Shown here: positions 45,695 through 54,591 of the stretch, one piece after another
How the letters are laid out: each line of letters begins with the position of its first letter
Numbering within the stretch: the stretch's first letter is position 1
DNA from: Verrucomicrobiaceae bacterium
GTDB taxonomy: Bacteria > Verrucomicrobiota > Verrucomicrobiia > Verrucomicrobiales > Verrucomicrobiaceae
Assembly: GCA_027490195.1 (NCBI GenBank)
Contig: JAIXYN010000025.1
Location: 60,880 to 124,879, forward strand
Direction of reading: 5' to 3'
DNA length: 64,000 bases
The notes under the pieces: model-generated
What the model was told of the DNA's origin: nothing
Databases searched by the model: none
What the model saw: the letters and a program-made list of their open reading frames with translations, nothing else
Translations under genes and position numbers: made by a program

Positions 45695-47164
45695 TTAGAA
45701 ATGTAGGGTCATCTGAGTGTAGCCAAAGTGCGCGGTGCTATGGGCACCAGTCTGCGCCAGATAGCTGCCAGCGAGGAACATGGCGTAACCGGCTTGGAGG
45801 GTGACATGTGGGTTAATTTTGTACCAGGCGTTGAGGTCGAACTCAGCACCGCGGTATTTGCTCCTGGCGGAGGTGGCGGCGGCGTTGAGAGGGCGAACTG
45901 CTGTGGTGGTATTGGCCCCGTACCAGGCGTCGCTGTTCGTCGCATTAAAGAAGGCCATGGCATCAAACGTCACTTTCAGCTTATCTGTGGGCTGGATGGA
46001 GAAGTTGAGCTGAGGATTGATCAAGTTGGCGTAAGCGGTGGTGTCCATGAACCCATACAGCGCGTGGTTGCCGGGGAAGAGGTTCTGAAAAGTGGTGCTT
46101 TTACCATCCGCCGCATTGCCGTCGCCGGAGGCGTAGTTATTTTGAAAGCCAATGCGGGATTTCCAGGCATCCTGGAAGTTGTAACCCGCAGCCCAGTGAC
46201 CGGCAAAAGCCTGCTGGGCAAGGCCTCCTGCCCGGCCAAACTGTAGGTCCAGTTCCACCTCATAGTCCCAGTTGTGCAGCTTTTTAGGGCCGCCTTTCCA
46301 TAGTGTGCCCATTGTCCAGACGTTGGTGTTGCCCGCAGCTCCAATGGGTGGTCCCGCAATGACTGGGGCCTTGTTGGCCATGTAGTTCAGCAAATAAAAA
46401 TCCGTCGTGCTCTGCCAGGGGATCAACGCTGCTGAGGAAAAGTAGGCACCGGTCACGACCGCATTGCGCGGTTCATGCACATTGAAATAATCCGAAAGGT
46501 TCGGCTTGTTTTTAAGGAAGGAGACCGGGCTGCCCGTGAACAGGTCCATGAACCAGCTGGAGGCCTGATAATGCAGTTTGATCGAATCCCAGACGATGGT
46601 GGAGTTCTTCCACTGGGGATTGCCCAGGAGGCGCTGATTACCATAATTCCAGCCCTGACGGCCCGCCCGCAGACTCAGCCCATGGTTTTCGTCACCAATG
46701 GCTGCCCAACCTTGCAGCAGGTCGAAGTAGTCATCGCCATCCGCACCGAAGATTCCTACGTTGTTGGGGCGTTTGCCGCCGATTTCGCGGATGTCCTGGC
46801 CTTGAAGGTAGAATTTGAACCACTGGTTGACCTGAAAGAGGGCACCCAGGCGGAAGCGGGTGATGAGCCAATCAGAATCCTGGGGTCCGTTGACCTTGGA
46901 GTTAAAGTCGTTGTTGTTATTGCGTATTTCGAAGCGGGTGTTGAAATGCTCGTCGAAGGTAATGTGGTTGCTGGCGGTTGCGTAGTGCTGTAGGGCTGGC
47001 CTACCGTCATAAAAATTGGTGGGACCAAAACCGCTGGATTGCGAAATGGATGGGGAAGCTGACGACTGGGCACTTGAATTCAGGCATGGCAGGAGCAGCG
47101 CTGCCGCAAGCAGTGCATGAGGGACGGAACGGAGTTGGCAGTGAATCGAATTTGGTAAAGACAT
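45695..47164 (-). CDS. Alginate-export-family outer-membrane porin
   Basis: The 489-residue protein has a signal peptide and a beta-barrel with the Alginate_exp family features: FEIRNNNNDFNS, WLITRFRLGALFQVNQWFKFYLQGQDIRE, LSLRAGRQGWNYGNQRLLG and a C-terminal amphipathic strand ending in an aromatic residue (FGYTQMTLHF). Such channels let anions and sugars cross the outer membrane. It is divergent from dabA across a 314-base intergenic region and lies upstream of the SulP gene; a role in anion (bicarbonate) entry is suggested by this context only. Confidence 0.84.
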   Translation of the reverse strand: MSLPNSIHCQLRSVPHALLAAALLLPCLNSSAQSSASPSISQSSGFGPTNFYDGRPALQHYATASNHITFDEHFNTRFEIRNNNNDFNSKVNGPQDSDWLITRFRLGALFQVNQWFKFYLQGQDIREIGGKRPNNVGIFGADGDDYFDLLQGWAAIGDENHGLSLRAGRQGWNYGNQRLLGNPQWKNSTIVWDSIKLHYQASSWFMDLFTGSPVSFLKNKPNLSDYFNVHEPRNAVVTGAYFSSAALIPWQSTTDFYLLNYMANKAPVIAGPPIGAAGNTNVWTMGTLWKGGPKKLHNWDYEVELDLQFGRAGGLAQQAFAGHWAAGYNFQDAWKSRIGFQNNYASGDGNAADGKSTTFQNLFPGNHALYGFMDTTAYANLINPQLNFSIQPTDKLKVTFDAMAFFNATNSDAWYGANTTTAVRPLNAAATSARSKYRGAEFDLNAWYKINPHVTLQAGYAMFLAGSYLAQTGAHSTAHFGYTQMTLHF

Positions 47165-47478
47165 TCGAGGATGGTGGTTAAAGCCTCCCTTTCTTATCTG
47201 CCAAGGTGGCAGGGGGGAGGCATGTCATATGATTGCAGACTCGGTGGAGGAAATCTGTCCCCTCGACAGGTTAAACTTTTCACCCTCAACACGGGGGGCG
47301 AATAGGCTTCGCGCCCAAAAAATGGCAGGTCATTCCTGCAACACGCGGAAAACAAGATTTAAAATTAGGTTAAAAACCTTATCTTTACCCCCCCCTCCCC
47401 CTTCTGCCGGTGCTTAAATACCCCCTTTCAAAGGGGTGGTGGAATTCATTCAAGTGGGGTTAGCTAAACTCACGCTCA
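47165..47478. promoter_or_regulatory. Divergent regulatory region between porin and dabA
   Basis: The 314 bases hold no gene. A two-part hairpin precedes the porin start: CCTCCC (47184-47189) with GGGAGG (47215-47220), enclosing CTGCCA-AGG-TGGCAG (47198-47212). A perfect 15-bp palindrome, CCCCTTT-C-AAAGGGG (47422-47436), lies 43 bases upstream of the dabA ATG. A C-rich tract covers about 47388-47402 and a weak AGGTT-AAA-AACCT dyad lies at 47367-47379. These are candidate operators or leader structures for the two divergent genes. Confidence 0.5.
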
Positions 47479-50415
47479 ATGAGTACGCACCACCATTCCG
47501 ACCCCTGTGGCTCCCACGGTCACACGCATGAACCCTTAGCACTGGCGGATCCCGTGCAGCACCTGCGCCATGTGGTCGATCATGCCGCCCATTTTCTGCC
47601 CACCCAGGGCCCCATCGGTGTCTTTGTGCATCACAACACGCTCCACTCGCTTCAACACAAGGTCTTTGAAGAGGCGGTGGTGGAAGCGGCCGGCATTTTT
47701 GGTGCCGAACCCTTTCTCTCCGAAGAAACCTACCAGGCCGAGCATGCCCGTCAGCGTATCTTTGACGAAGACATTGAGGATGTCATTAGCCGCGAGCCTG
47801 ACGCTGAAATCTTTACTGGCGGTCTTACGCGCCGCCAGCTGCGCCGTGTTATGCTCATTCCTGGCGTGCGGCGGGTGAACGGCATCAATATTTCCTGGCA
47901 GATTGAGGAGGGCGACTGGCTGAGATCTTTCCGCCATGACCTGCCGAATGCCGCCGCCAACATGCTGGGTGCTGACACTCCGCAGGCACTGTGGGACGCC
48001 TGTCTGGCCCGAGTTAAGCCGCAGCCCGCCCCATCTCTTGGAAAGCCGAAGCGTCCACGTGATGCGGTGCTAGCGAAGTTTGGCATCGACATGGATCTGC
48101 TGATTCATCCGCCGCTGATCCGCCTCACCGGAGCCTACCTTGACCAGGGCATTGCCTACTGGCCGATGCCCTTGCGTCAGGAAGGCCTGCTCAAAGCCGC
48201 GCGGCGGATCATGCCGCAGCCGCTAGCCCTGTTTCCGGCTCGTCTTAGCGGTGTCCGCGAGGCCTTCCTGAGCCAGGAGGCTCAAAACAAGGATGCCGAG
48301 ACCGTGGTCCTCGACGCACTTCATGAGCTGGCCGTGCCCGCAGATCAGTGGGATGCTTTCATTACCGAGGAACTGCTCGCGCTGCGCGGCTGGGCGGGCA
48401 TGATTCGCATGCTGGAAAATGACGTCACGCTTGCGCCGCATGACCGTATTCGCTGCTCCATCATGGAATTCCTGGCATTGCGGCTTACGTACACGGTGGT
48501 GGCGCTGCGGGACATTGCTGGAGACACGGCCTCCTGGCATTCTTTCCAGCTTTCCGTGCCTCGCTTTGACCCGCTTACGCACGTTGCGCGTGTATTCGAT
48601 GTCGCGCAGCTTCTCGGCATTACCAGCGATGTGATGAGAATCCTGTCGAGTGAAGATCTGACCCGTCTGGATGACGAGATCCTGCATTTCAACGAGATTG
48701 AGCGCCGTCGTTTGCTGCATCTAGCCTACGAGCGGCGGCATGAGCGGCGCATTCTCCTTCCGCTGGCCAAGCATCGAGCCATGCCGAGCATTGAGCCCGA
48801 AAGCGACCGCCTTGCCGCGCAGGTTGTTTTTTGCATCGACGAACGTGAAGAGTCCATCCGGCGTGCGCTGGAGGAAATCGATGCCAGCATTGAAACCGTG
48901 GGAGCGGCCGGCTTCTTTGGCGTGGCTATCAACTATGCCGGCCTTGATGATGCGGATGGTGTCTCCCTCTGCCCCGTCGTCGTCAAACCCGCCCATTCTG
49001 TGCGTGAGATGCCCCTGGATGACCATGCGCATTTGCACGAGAGGCGGCAGGGATTGCGGCGCGCCTGGGCAAGTGTCATGCGCAACAGCTTCATCTCCTC
49101 GCGCACGCTGGTGCGTGGCTGGGTCAGCACGGCCTGCCTCGGCTTCCTGAGTCTTTTTCCGCTGGTGCTTCGCGTGTTCACGCCGCTTGGTTACGGACGT
49201 TTCATCAGGCGTCTGAACCGTGCCTTCCTGCCCGAACCCAAAACTGAATTTGCCTACATGCGTGATGACGAGGCTTCGCGTGATGCGACCACGGGACTCA
49301 TGCGCGGTTTCACTACCCAGGAGCAGGCGGATCGTGTGTATGCCGTGCTCGGGCCAGCCGGCCTGCACAAGGCGCATGCACGGCTGGTGGTCATTCTTGG
49401 TCACGGGTCCACCAGTTTAAATAATCCGTATGAGTCCGCCTATTGCTGTGGTGCCTGCGGCGGACGCACGGGCGCGCCCAATGCACGTTTGTTTGCCCTT
49501 ATCGCCAACCGTCCTGAAGTACGTGAAGCTCTGAAGGACAAAGGCGTCGTGATTCCAGAGGACACCTGGTTCCTGGGCGGCTACCATGACACCTGCAGCG
49601 ACAATATTGAATTTTTTGACCGCGAGCTCATGCCTGATTCGCATCGTGCGGAATTTGTGCGCGTCAGCCGGTCGCTTGACAGGGCGCGCATGCTCAGCGC
49701 CCATGAGCGCACCCGTCGCTTTGAAGCCGCGAGCCCGGATTTTTCACCCGAGCGAGGCTTGCGGCATGTACAGGAACGCGCTGAACACATCGGGGAGCCC
49801 CGGCCTGAGTACGGCCATTGCACCAATGCGGTCAGTTACGTCGGTCGGCGTCGCTTTACCCGCGGTCTGTTTATGGACCGGCGTGCCTTCTTGGTTTCCT
49901 ACGATGCGACGAAGGATCCTGACAATGCAGCGCTGGGACGGGTGCTGGGTGCCGTGATTCCCGTCTGTGGTGGCATCAACCTCGAATATTACTTCTCGAC
50001 CGTGGACAACGAAGTCTATGGCAGCGGCACCAAACTACCGCACAACATCTCCGGCCTAGTGGGAGTGATGAACGGCTTTCAAGGTGATCTCCGCACAGGG
50101 TTGCCGGTGCAAACCGTCGAAATCCACGAACCGGTGCGCATTTTGTTTATTGTCGAATCCACCCCGGACCGGCTGATGAGCGTCATCAAGGCGAATCCAG
50201 AATTGACCGAGTTTGTCTGCAACAAATGGATACGCCTTGCAACCATGGATCCTGATGACGGTCATATCGAAGTCTATCGTGATGGCGTCTTTGAAAAGCT
50301 GGAAGGCGATGAAGAGCCGCTCCCTGTGGCCCCCAGTTCCAGGGCCTGGTATCAAGGTAAAATGGAGCATCTCTCGCTCGCCCGCATTGACCCCAGGGCT
50401 GGCAAGGCCGCTTGA
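47479..50415 (+). CDS. dabA: DabA-type inorganic-carbon transport subunit (DUF2309/UPF0753)
   Basis: The 978-residue protein matches DabA, the beta-carbonic-anhydrase-like cytoplasmic subunit of DAB carbon-accumulating complexes. The four zinc-ligand positions are present: Cys452 and Asp454 in VFCIDEREESIRR, His642 in VILGHGSTSLNNP and Cys657 in AYCCGACGGRTG. His-to-Cys spacing (15) and Cys-Asp spacing (2) equal those of the characterised Halothiobacillus protein, as I recall them. GGYHDTCSDNIEFF is another DabA-typical block. It is longer than many DabA. Coupled to proton flow through its partner, it is proposed to hydrate CO2 to bicarbonate one-way. The partner genes follow 36 bases downstream. 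Confidence 0.92.
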   Translation: MSTHHHSDPCGSHGHTHEPLALADPVQHLRHVVDHAAHFLPTQGPIGVFVHHNTLHSLQHKVFEEAVVEAAGIFGAEPFLSEETYQAEHARQRIFDEDIEDVISREPDAEIFTGGLTRRQLRRVMLIPGVRRVNGINISWQIEEGDWLRSFRHDLPNAAANMLGADTPQALWDACLARVKPQPAPSLGKPKRPRDAVLAKFGIDMDLLIHPPLIRLTGAYLDQGIAYWPMPLRQEGLLKAARRIMPQPLALFPARLSGVREAFLSQEAQNKDAETVVLDALHELAVPADQWDAFITEELLALRGWAGMIRMLENDVTLAPHDRIRCSIMEFLALRLTYTVVALRDIAGDTASWHSFQLSVPRFDPLTHVARVFDVAQLLGITSDVMRILSSEDLTRLDDEILHFNEIERRRLLHLAYERRHERRILLPLAKHRAMPSIEPESDRLAAQVVFCIDEREESIRRALEEIDASIETVGAAGFFGVAINYAGLDDADGVSLCPVVVKPAHSVREMPLDDHAHLHERRQGLRRAWASVMRNSFISSRTLVRGWVSTACLGFLSLFPLVLRVFTPLGYGRFIRRLNRAFLPEPKTEFAYMRDDEASRDATTGLMRGFTTQEQADRVYAVLGPAGLHKAHARLVVILGHGSTSLNNPYESAYCCGACGGRTGAPNARLFALIANRPEVREALKDKGVVIPEDTWFLGGYHDTCSDNIEFFDRELMPDSHRAEFVRVSRSLDRARMLSAHERTRRFEAASPDFSPERGLRHVQERAEHIGEPRPEYGHCTNAVSYVGRRRFTRGLFMDRRAFLVSYDATKDPDNAALGRVLGAVIPVCGGINLEYYFSTVDNEVYGSGTKLPHNISGLVGVMNGFQGDLRTGLPVQTVEIHEPVRILFIVESTPDRLMSVIKANPELTEFVCNKWIRLATMDPDDGHIEVYRDGVFEKLEGDEEPLPVAPSSRAWYQGKMEHLSLARIDPRAGKAA

Positions 50416-50451
50416 TCGCTCTGCTGCAGTCCTACTCACCGTTCCCTCCAA

Positions 50452-51786
50452 ATGTCGCCCCAAACGCTGCTTCCCATCCTTATCGCCATACCTGGCCTGC
50501 TCTTTCTCGGTTTCAGTTTCATCTGGCTCGTCGGCATCCATGTGCCTGAGCGTGCCATCTCAAGCCTCACCAAGGCAGTTTATGCTCTTCTGACCATTCT
50601 GTCCGCCATGATTGGGTGGAAGATGTGGCAGGGGGGGATTGCTTCGGTGCGCGTGTCAATGGGTGACTGGTTTACTGTCGCTGACTACGGCTTCCCGATC
50701 TCGTTACTCATCGACAGGCTTTCATTCCCGCTTGTCTGCATCACCGTGATTCTCGCAGGTGTGGTGGGCTCGTTTTCGGTGCGCTATTTGCATCGTGATC
50801 CCGGCTTCTACCGCTTCTTCCTGCTGCTGCATCTTTTCACTTTTGGTGCCTTACTGGTGTTCACCGCTGACTCACTGGATCTGCTCATCGCCGGCTGGGA
50901 AATCGTAGGCATCACCTCGGTGCTGCTCATCGGCTTCTTCCAGTATCGGCCAGATCCCGTGCGCAATGCATTGCGGGTGTTTGGCACCTATCGAATCGCC
51001 GATCTGTTCATGCTGCTGGCGGTCTTTCTTGCGCACCACTGGTTTCACACGGCCTCGTGGGGAGGCATGTTCACGGGTGACTGGCCCGGCCACAGCAACA
51101 ATCTCGATGGCAGCGCGGCCGCAGTCATCGCTGTGCTGCTGGTGTTTGCTGCCAGCGGCAAATCCTCCCAGGGACCGTTCTGCGGCTGGCTGCCGAGGGC
51201 CATGGAAGGCCCCACGCCTTCGAGTGCCGTTTTTTATGGTGCCATCTCCGTGCATGCGGGCGCGTATCTGCTGCTGCGCGTTGAACCGCTGATTCACGAC
51301 TCCAAAGCGGCCACGGGTATGGTCATCTTCATCGGTCTGACCACCGCCTTCCTCGGCACGCTGGTCCATCGCACTTGCGCGGATGCAAAAACCTCGCTCG
51401 CCTATGCATCGCAGACCCAGCTTGGCTTGATCTTTGCCGAAATCGGCTTTGGCTGGACCACCTTTGCCGTCATTCACATGGTCAGTCACGCGGTGCTGCG
51501 TACGCTGCAGTTTCTGCGTTCGCCATCCATGCTGCGTGACTACAATCGCGTGCACTCCGCTGCCGGCGGCAAGATCAATCCCACGGGTGGATATTACGAA
51601 TCGCTGCTGCCTCTCCCGGTGCAGGTCTGGCTTTACCGCTTTGCTCTTGGCCGTGGGTTTTACGACGCGATTCTTGACCGCTTCATTGTTGCCCCGGTGA
51701 AAGGTCTCGCCCGGCTCCTAGCCATCTTTGAACCAAAAGTAACCATCAAGACCGCCGCTGAGACGGTGAAAAAACAAGCTTCCTGA
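50452..51786 (+). CDS. dabB: NuoL/MrpA-like proton-conducting subunit (DabB-type), first copy
   Basis: The 444-residue protein has about twelve hydrophobic segments and the Proton_antipo_M core (FTADSLDLLIAGWEIVGITS with the TM5 Glu; QGPFCGWLPRAMEGPTPSSA with the TM7-8 region; SLAYASQTQLGLIFAEIGFG). It fits DabB, the membrane partner that lets protons flow to drive DabA. It starts 36 bases after dabA and ends 9 bases before a second, different antiporter-like gene, so all three are one operon. It lacks the long C-terminal lateral helix of NuoL. Confidence 0.85.
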   Translation: MSPQTLLPILIAIPGLLFLGFSFIWLVGIHVPERAISSLTKAVYALLTILSAMIGWKMWQGGIASVRVSMGDWFTVADYGFPISLLIDRLSFPLVCITVILAGVVGSFSVRYLHRDPGFYRFFLLLHLFTFGALLVFTADSLDLLIAGWEIVGITSVLLIGFFQYRPDPVRNALRVFGTYRIADLFMLLAVFLAHHWFHTASWGGMFTGDWPGHSNNLDGSAAAVIAVLLVFAASGKSSQGPFCGWLPRAMEGPTPSSAVFYGAISVHAGAYLLLRVEPLIHDSKAATGMVIFIGLTTAFLGTLVHRTCADAKTSLAYASQTQLGLIFAEIGFGWTTFAVIHMVSHAVLRTLQFLRSPSMLRDYNRVHSAAGGKINPTGGYYESLLPLPVQVWLYRFALGRGFYDAILDRFIVAPVKGLARLLAIFEPKVTIKTAAETVKKQAS

Positions 51787-51795
51787 GCCAGGCCC

Positions 51796-53190
51796 ATGCA
51801 ATACCTTTCTCTTCCTTTCATCTCCACTGGCATTGCTTCGTTAGCGGTGGGTGCCATTCTTTCATTGACCGGCAGGAACCCGCGGCCCATCGCGATCAGC
51901 AGCGCCTTCATGTCACTGCTGTGCTTTCTTCTCGCCACATGCGAAGTCGGTGTTGCCGGCCATGGGCGTTTGTTCGATCCCCTCCTGCCATTTTTTGACG
52001 CCGACGGTCTCGACGCCGTGCCCATGGCCTTTTATGCCGCATTGACGGCTATTTTTGTCACACTCGCTCCAAAACGTGACGCCTCAGGCAAGGCGCTGGC
52101 GGGCATGCTCATCGTGTCAGCCGCAACGCAGATCGCCTATGCCGGCTCGAATCTTGCCGTTCTGGTGGCTGGCTGGTGGCTCACTAGCGTGCCGTTTGTC
52201 CTGGGCATGTTCGGCAAACATCCGGGGCAGAAATATGCCAATGGCATTCTCATCACCAGTTGCGCAGCATTGACCGCCGCCATCTTTGTCCTGCATACCA
52301 CGCAGCTGGAAGACCTGTCGCATACCACGATGCTGGCTTTCGGCCTGATCATTTTCGCCGTCATTCTTCGGAAGGGCGTATTTCCTCTACATGGATGGAT
52401 GGTGAGCGCCTTTGAGCATGGTCCGCTGCTTCCCACAGCCCTGCTTTTCAATGGTCACCTCGGTGCGCTGCTCATCGCCCGCTCTGAGGCCATCGCACTG
52501 CCGCAAACCGCGAAGCATGCTCTCGACATCCTGGGGCTGGTCGCACTTGCCACGGCACTGATCACGAGTGTGCGTGGTCTGGTGGAAAAAAAGCCTCGCC
52601 GACTGCTGGCCTATCTTTGTTTGAGCCAGGCCAGTTTCATTCTGGTCGGCCTCGCCACTGCCAATGCCGAAGGCATCACTGGTGCGCTCATTCACTGGCT
52701 CGTTGTCTCCACCGCGTCAGCAGGGTTGATCTGCATCGTTAGGGTGCTCGAAGTCCGTGTCAGCGTCATTGAAGATCCGTCGGGCCATCTCGGTCTTGCC
52801 ACCAAGACTCCGCGTCTCGCCACCTTCTTCCTCGTTTGCGGCCTCGCACTCATCGGACTTCCCGGAACGCTAGGCTACTGTGCTGAAGACCTGCTCTTCC
52901 ACGGAGCCTTGGAAAATCATCCCTGGGTGGGTCTTTGCCTGCCAGTGGCCACGGCCTTCAATGCCATCAATCTCATGCGTCTTTTCAGCATTCTCTTCCT
53001 TGGAGTGCTGCCCAAGCACGTCATTGATATTCCAGATGCTCTGCCACGCGAACGCTGGCCGCTCACCGCCTGCGTCGTTTTTCTGATTTTTGGTGGTCTG
53101 CTTCCCAGCACCATCATTGGCTGGCGGTCTGAGGCTGCACAGGACATCGAAAAAGCCCTGGGTGTTCCAGTCAGGAAGCCGCATCACTGA
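51796..53190 (+). CDS. Second NuoM/NuoN-like proton-conducting membrane subunit
   Basis: The 464-residue protein is again antiporter-like with about thirteen hydrophobic segments, but differs from the gene before it. VFPLHGWMVSAFEHGPLLPTALL is the NuoM/L-type TM7-8 motif and KPRRLLAYLCLSQASFILVGL the TM10-11 motif with a conserved Lys. The N-terminal part is more divergent. Most described DAB operons have one DabB, so a second subunit directly after it suggests a two-channel complex. Its stop overlaps the convergent sigma-factor gene by seven bases. Confidence 0.8.
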   Translation: MQYLSLPFISTGIASLAVGAILSLTGRNPRPIAISSAFMSLLCFLLATCEVGVAGHGRLFDPLLPFFDADGLDAVPMAFYAALTAIFVTLAPKRDASGKALAGMLIVSAATQIAYAGSNLAVLVAGWWLTSVPFVLGMFGKHPGQKYANGILITSCAALTAAIFVLHTTQLEDLSHTTMLAFGLIIFAVILRKGVFPLHGWMVSAFEHGPLLPTALLFNGHLGALLIARSEAIALPQTAKHALDILGLVALATALITSVRGLVEKKPRRLLAYLCLSQASFILVGLATANAEGITGALIHWLVVSTASAGLICIVRVLEVRVSVIEDPSGHLGLATKTPRLATFFLVCGLALIGLPGTLGYCAEDLLFHGALENHPWVGLCLPVATAFNAINLMRLFSILFLGVLPKHVIDIPDALPRERWPLTACVVFLIFGGLLPSTIIGWRSEAAQDIEKALGVPVRKPHH

Positions 53191-53798
53191 CCCTCTTCAT
53201 CCCACCACTTTAACAGCATTTGCCGGGCTCGGTAAATGCGGCCTTCGGTGCCTCGCACTGAACAATTCAGTACTTTGGCGCATTCCTCATGGCTCAGGCC
53301 TTCCATGGCGCTGAGCATCAAGGCCGTGCGCAGCTTTTCCGGCAACTGCGCCAGTCCGCGTTCGAGTTTTTGCATCTCGCTTTGCCATTCCGCGCTCGCA
53401 TCTGGCGCATTCTGCGGACACGGCAGCGGCTGGTCGATGTCGTTGATCGTTGTCGTATTTTCACGCTGCCGTGAGGCGCGCGATTTGGCGCGGTCACGGC
53501 AAAGGTTCAGCGCGATTTGATACAGCCAGGTCGAAAGCTTGGCACGCCCTTCAAACTCAGGCAGCGCCTGCCAGGCTCGCACAAAAGCATCCTGGCAGAC
53601 TTCGCGGGCATCTTCCACACAGCGCAGCCAGCGGCAGCAGAAGGTGAAAAGCCGAGCTTCATGCTGCCGGACGATCCATTCAAACGCGGCCATATCTCCC
53701 GCTTGCGCGGCACGCAGGTAAAGAGCCTCAGCTGAATCATCAGTGGAGCCTTCGGCCTGCGGCACTAGCAGTGCATCAATCGCGGGTGAGGCTGTCAT
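53184..53798 (-). CDS. ECF-type RNA polymerase sigma factor
   Basis: The 204-residue sigma-70 factor has region 2 (VRQHEARLFTFCCRWL, DAREVCQDAFVRAWQALPEF) and region 4 (LPEKLRTALMLSAMEGLSHEECAKVLNCS, VRGTEGRIYRAR), with no region 1 or 3, i.e. ECF class. It is the last gene of a three-gene minus-strand operon and overlaps the preceding periplasmic-protein gene by 23 bases. Its 3' end overlaps the last gene of the dab operon, convergently. Target promoters are unknown. Confidence 0.9.
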   Translation of the reverse strand: MTASPAIDALLVPQAEGSTDDSAEALYLRAAQAGDMAAFEWIVRQHEARLFTFCCRWLRCVEDAREVCQDAFVRAWQALPEFEGRAKLSTWLYQIALNLCRDRAKSRASRQRENTTTINDIDQPLPCPQNAPDASAEWQSEMQKLERGLAQLPEKLRTALMLSAMEGLSHEECAKVLNCSVRGTEGRIYRARQMLLKWWDEEGQ

Positions 53799-54234
53799 GG
53801 GTCCACTCCAGAAGTTTGGCTGCCTGCGCGGGACGCAGGTAGCGCTTCATGACGAAAAAATGATCCAGAGTGGCTTTTTGCAGCGCTCCTTGAGCCTTGT
53901 TCAACCGTTCCAAGGCCGCGTTCATCGTCACTTCGTTCATCTTGGGATCACGGATGGTCTGGGCCAGTGCGACATCTGCCAGACGAATTTCGTCCTTCAA
54001 TTTCACCCGGATTTTCTCAAACTCCGATTCAAGAGGCTCCAGTTTCTCATGCTGTTCCGGCGTGATGTCGAGGTGCTCATGCATCCACGCATGCAGATCT
54101 GTCGGTGCGTGATCGTGAGCGTGACTTTCGCCGTGGCGATGGAGCGTCCAGTCCGTGACCAGCCAAGCGGTTCCCCCGGCCAAGGCAGCGGAAAAAAACA
54201 CCGAGATCAGCAGCCATTTAATCCTTGAGGTCAT
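53776..54234 (-). CDS. Periplasmic CpxP/Spy-like (heavy-metal-sensor family) protein
   Basis: The 152-residue protein has one N-terminal TM segment (WLLISVFFSAALAGGTAWLV) and then a His-rich stretch (HRHGESHAHDHAPTDLHAWMHEHL), followed by helical hairpins (LDITPEQHEKLEPLESEFEKI) like the periplasmic CpxP/CnrX/Spy group. Such proteins sense metal or misfolded protein and often control an ECF sigma through an anti-sigma. Its ATG overlaps the stop of the upstream gene (ATGA), and its 3' end overlaps the sigma gene by 23 bases. The His cluster suggests Ni, Co, Zn or Cu binding. Confidence 0.78.
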   Translation of the reverse strand: MTSRIKWLLISVFFSAALAGGTAWLVTDWTLHRHGESHAHDHAPTDLHAWMHEHLDITPEQHEKLEPLESEFEKIRVKLKDEIRLADVALAQTIRDPKMNEVTMNAALERLNKAQGALQKATLDHFFVMKRYLRPAQAAKLLEWTHDSLTRD

Positions 54235-54506
54235 TGCGGCTCTCCTGCGCGAAACAGCTCCATGGTGGGTGGCGTGGTATGGGTGGTGTCGCGTGAAGCC
54301 ATGGCCCATCCCACCATGCCCGCAGTCACGATGCCGGAAATGGCGGCCAGGATCAGCAGCCATTGGACAAAGGATCGCCAGCGTCTGGCCCGGCCATCAT
54401 CGCTCCGCACTCGCGCCATGATCCCTTCTTCCAGTGCATGCGGCACTGCTGCCGGGGTGGCGGCTGCGGCATGCTTGAGCATTCGGTTGAGTTCAGAGTC
54501 GTTCAT
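54231..54506 (-). CDS. Small single-TM protein, candidate anti-sigma factor
   Basis: The 91-residue protein has a short cytoplasmic N-terminal region (MNDSELNRMLKHAAAATPA), a basic stretch (RSDDGRARRWR) and one TM helix (FVQWLLILAAISGIVTAGMVGW), then a short periplasmic tail. That layout matches small membrane anti-sigma factors, but the zinc-type HxxxCxxC motif is absent, so this is tentative. It is the first gene of the sigma operon and its stop overlaps the start of the CpxP-like gene. ATG 54506 is preferred to a GTG at 54524. Confidence 0.55.
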   Translation of the reverse strand: MNDSELNRMLKHAAAATPAAVPHALEEGIMARVRSDDGRARRWRSFVQWLLILAAISGIVTAGMVGWAMASRDTTHTTPPTMELFRAGEPQ

Positions 54507-54591
54507 GACGCGATATTTATGCACAAAGAATCGTAATTTTTGAATTATTTTATCAGCGGAGGGTCGAATACATCAACAACCCTCGCAGGTC

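Noticed and set aside
47388..47402. C-rich tract suggesting a phase-variable repeat before dabA.
   Set aside because: The run is short, interrupted by T, and outside any reading frame; slippage could at most alter promoter spacing.
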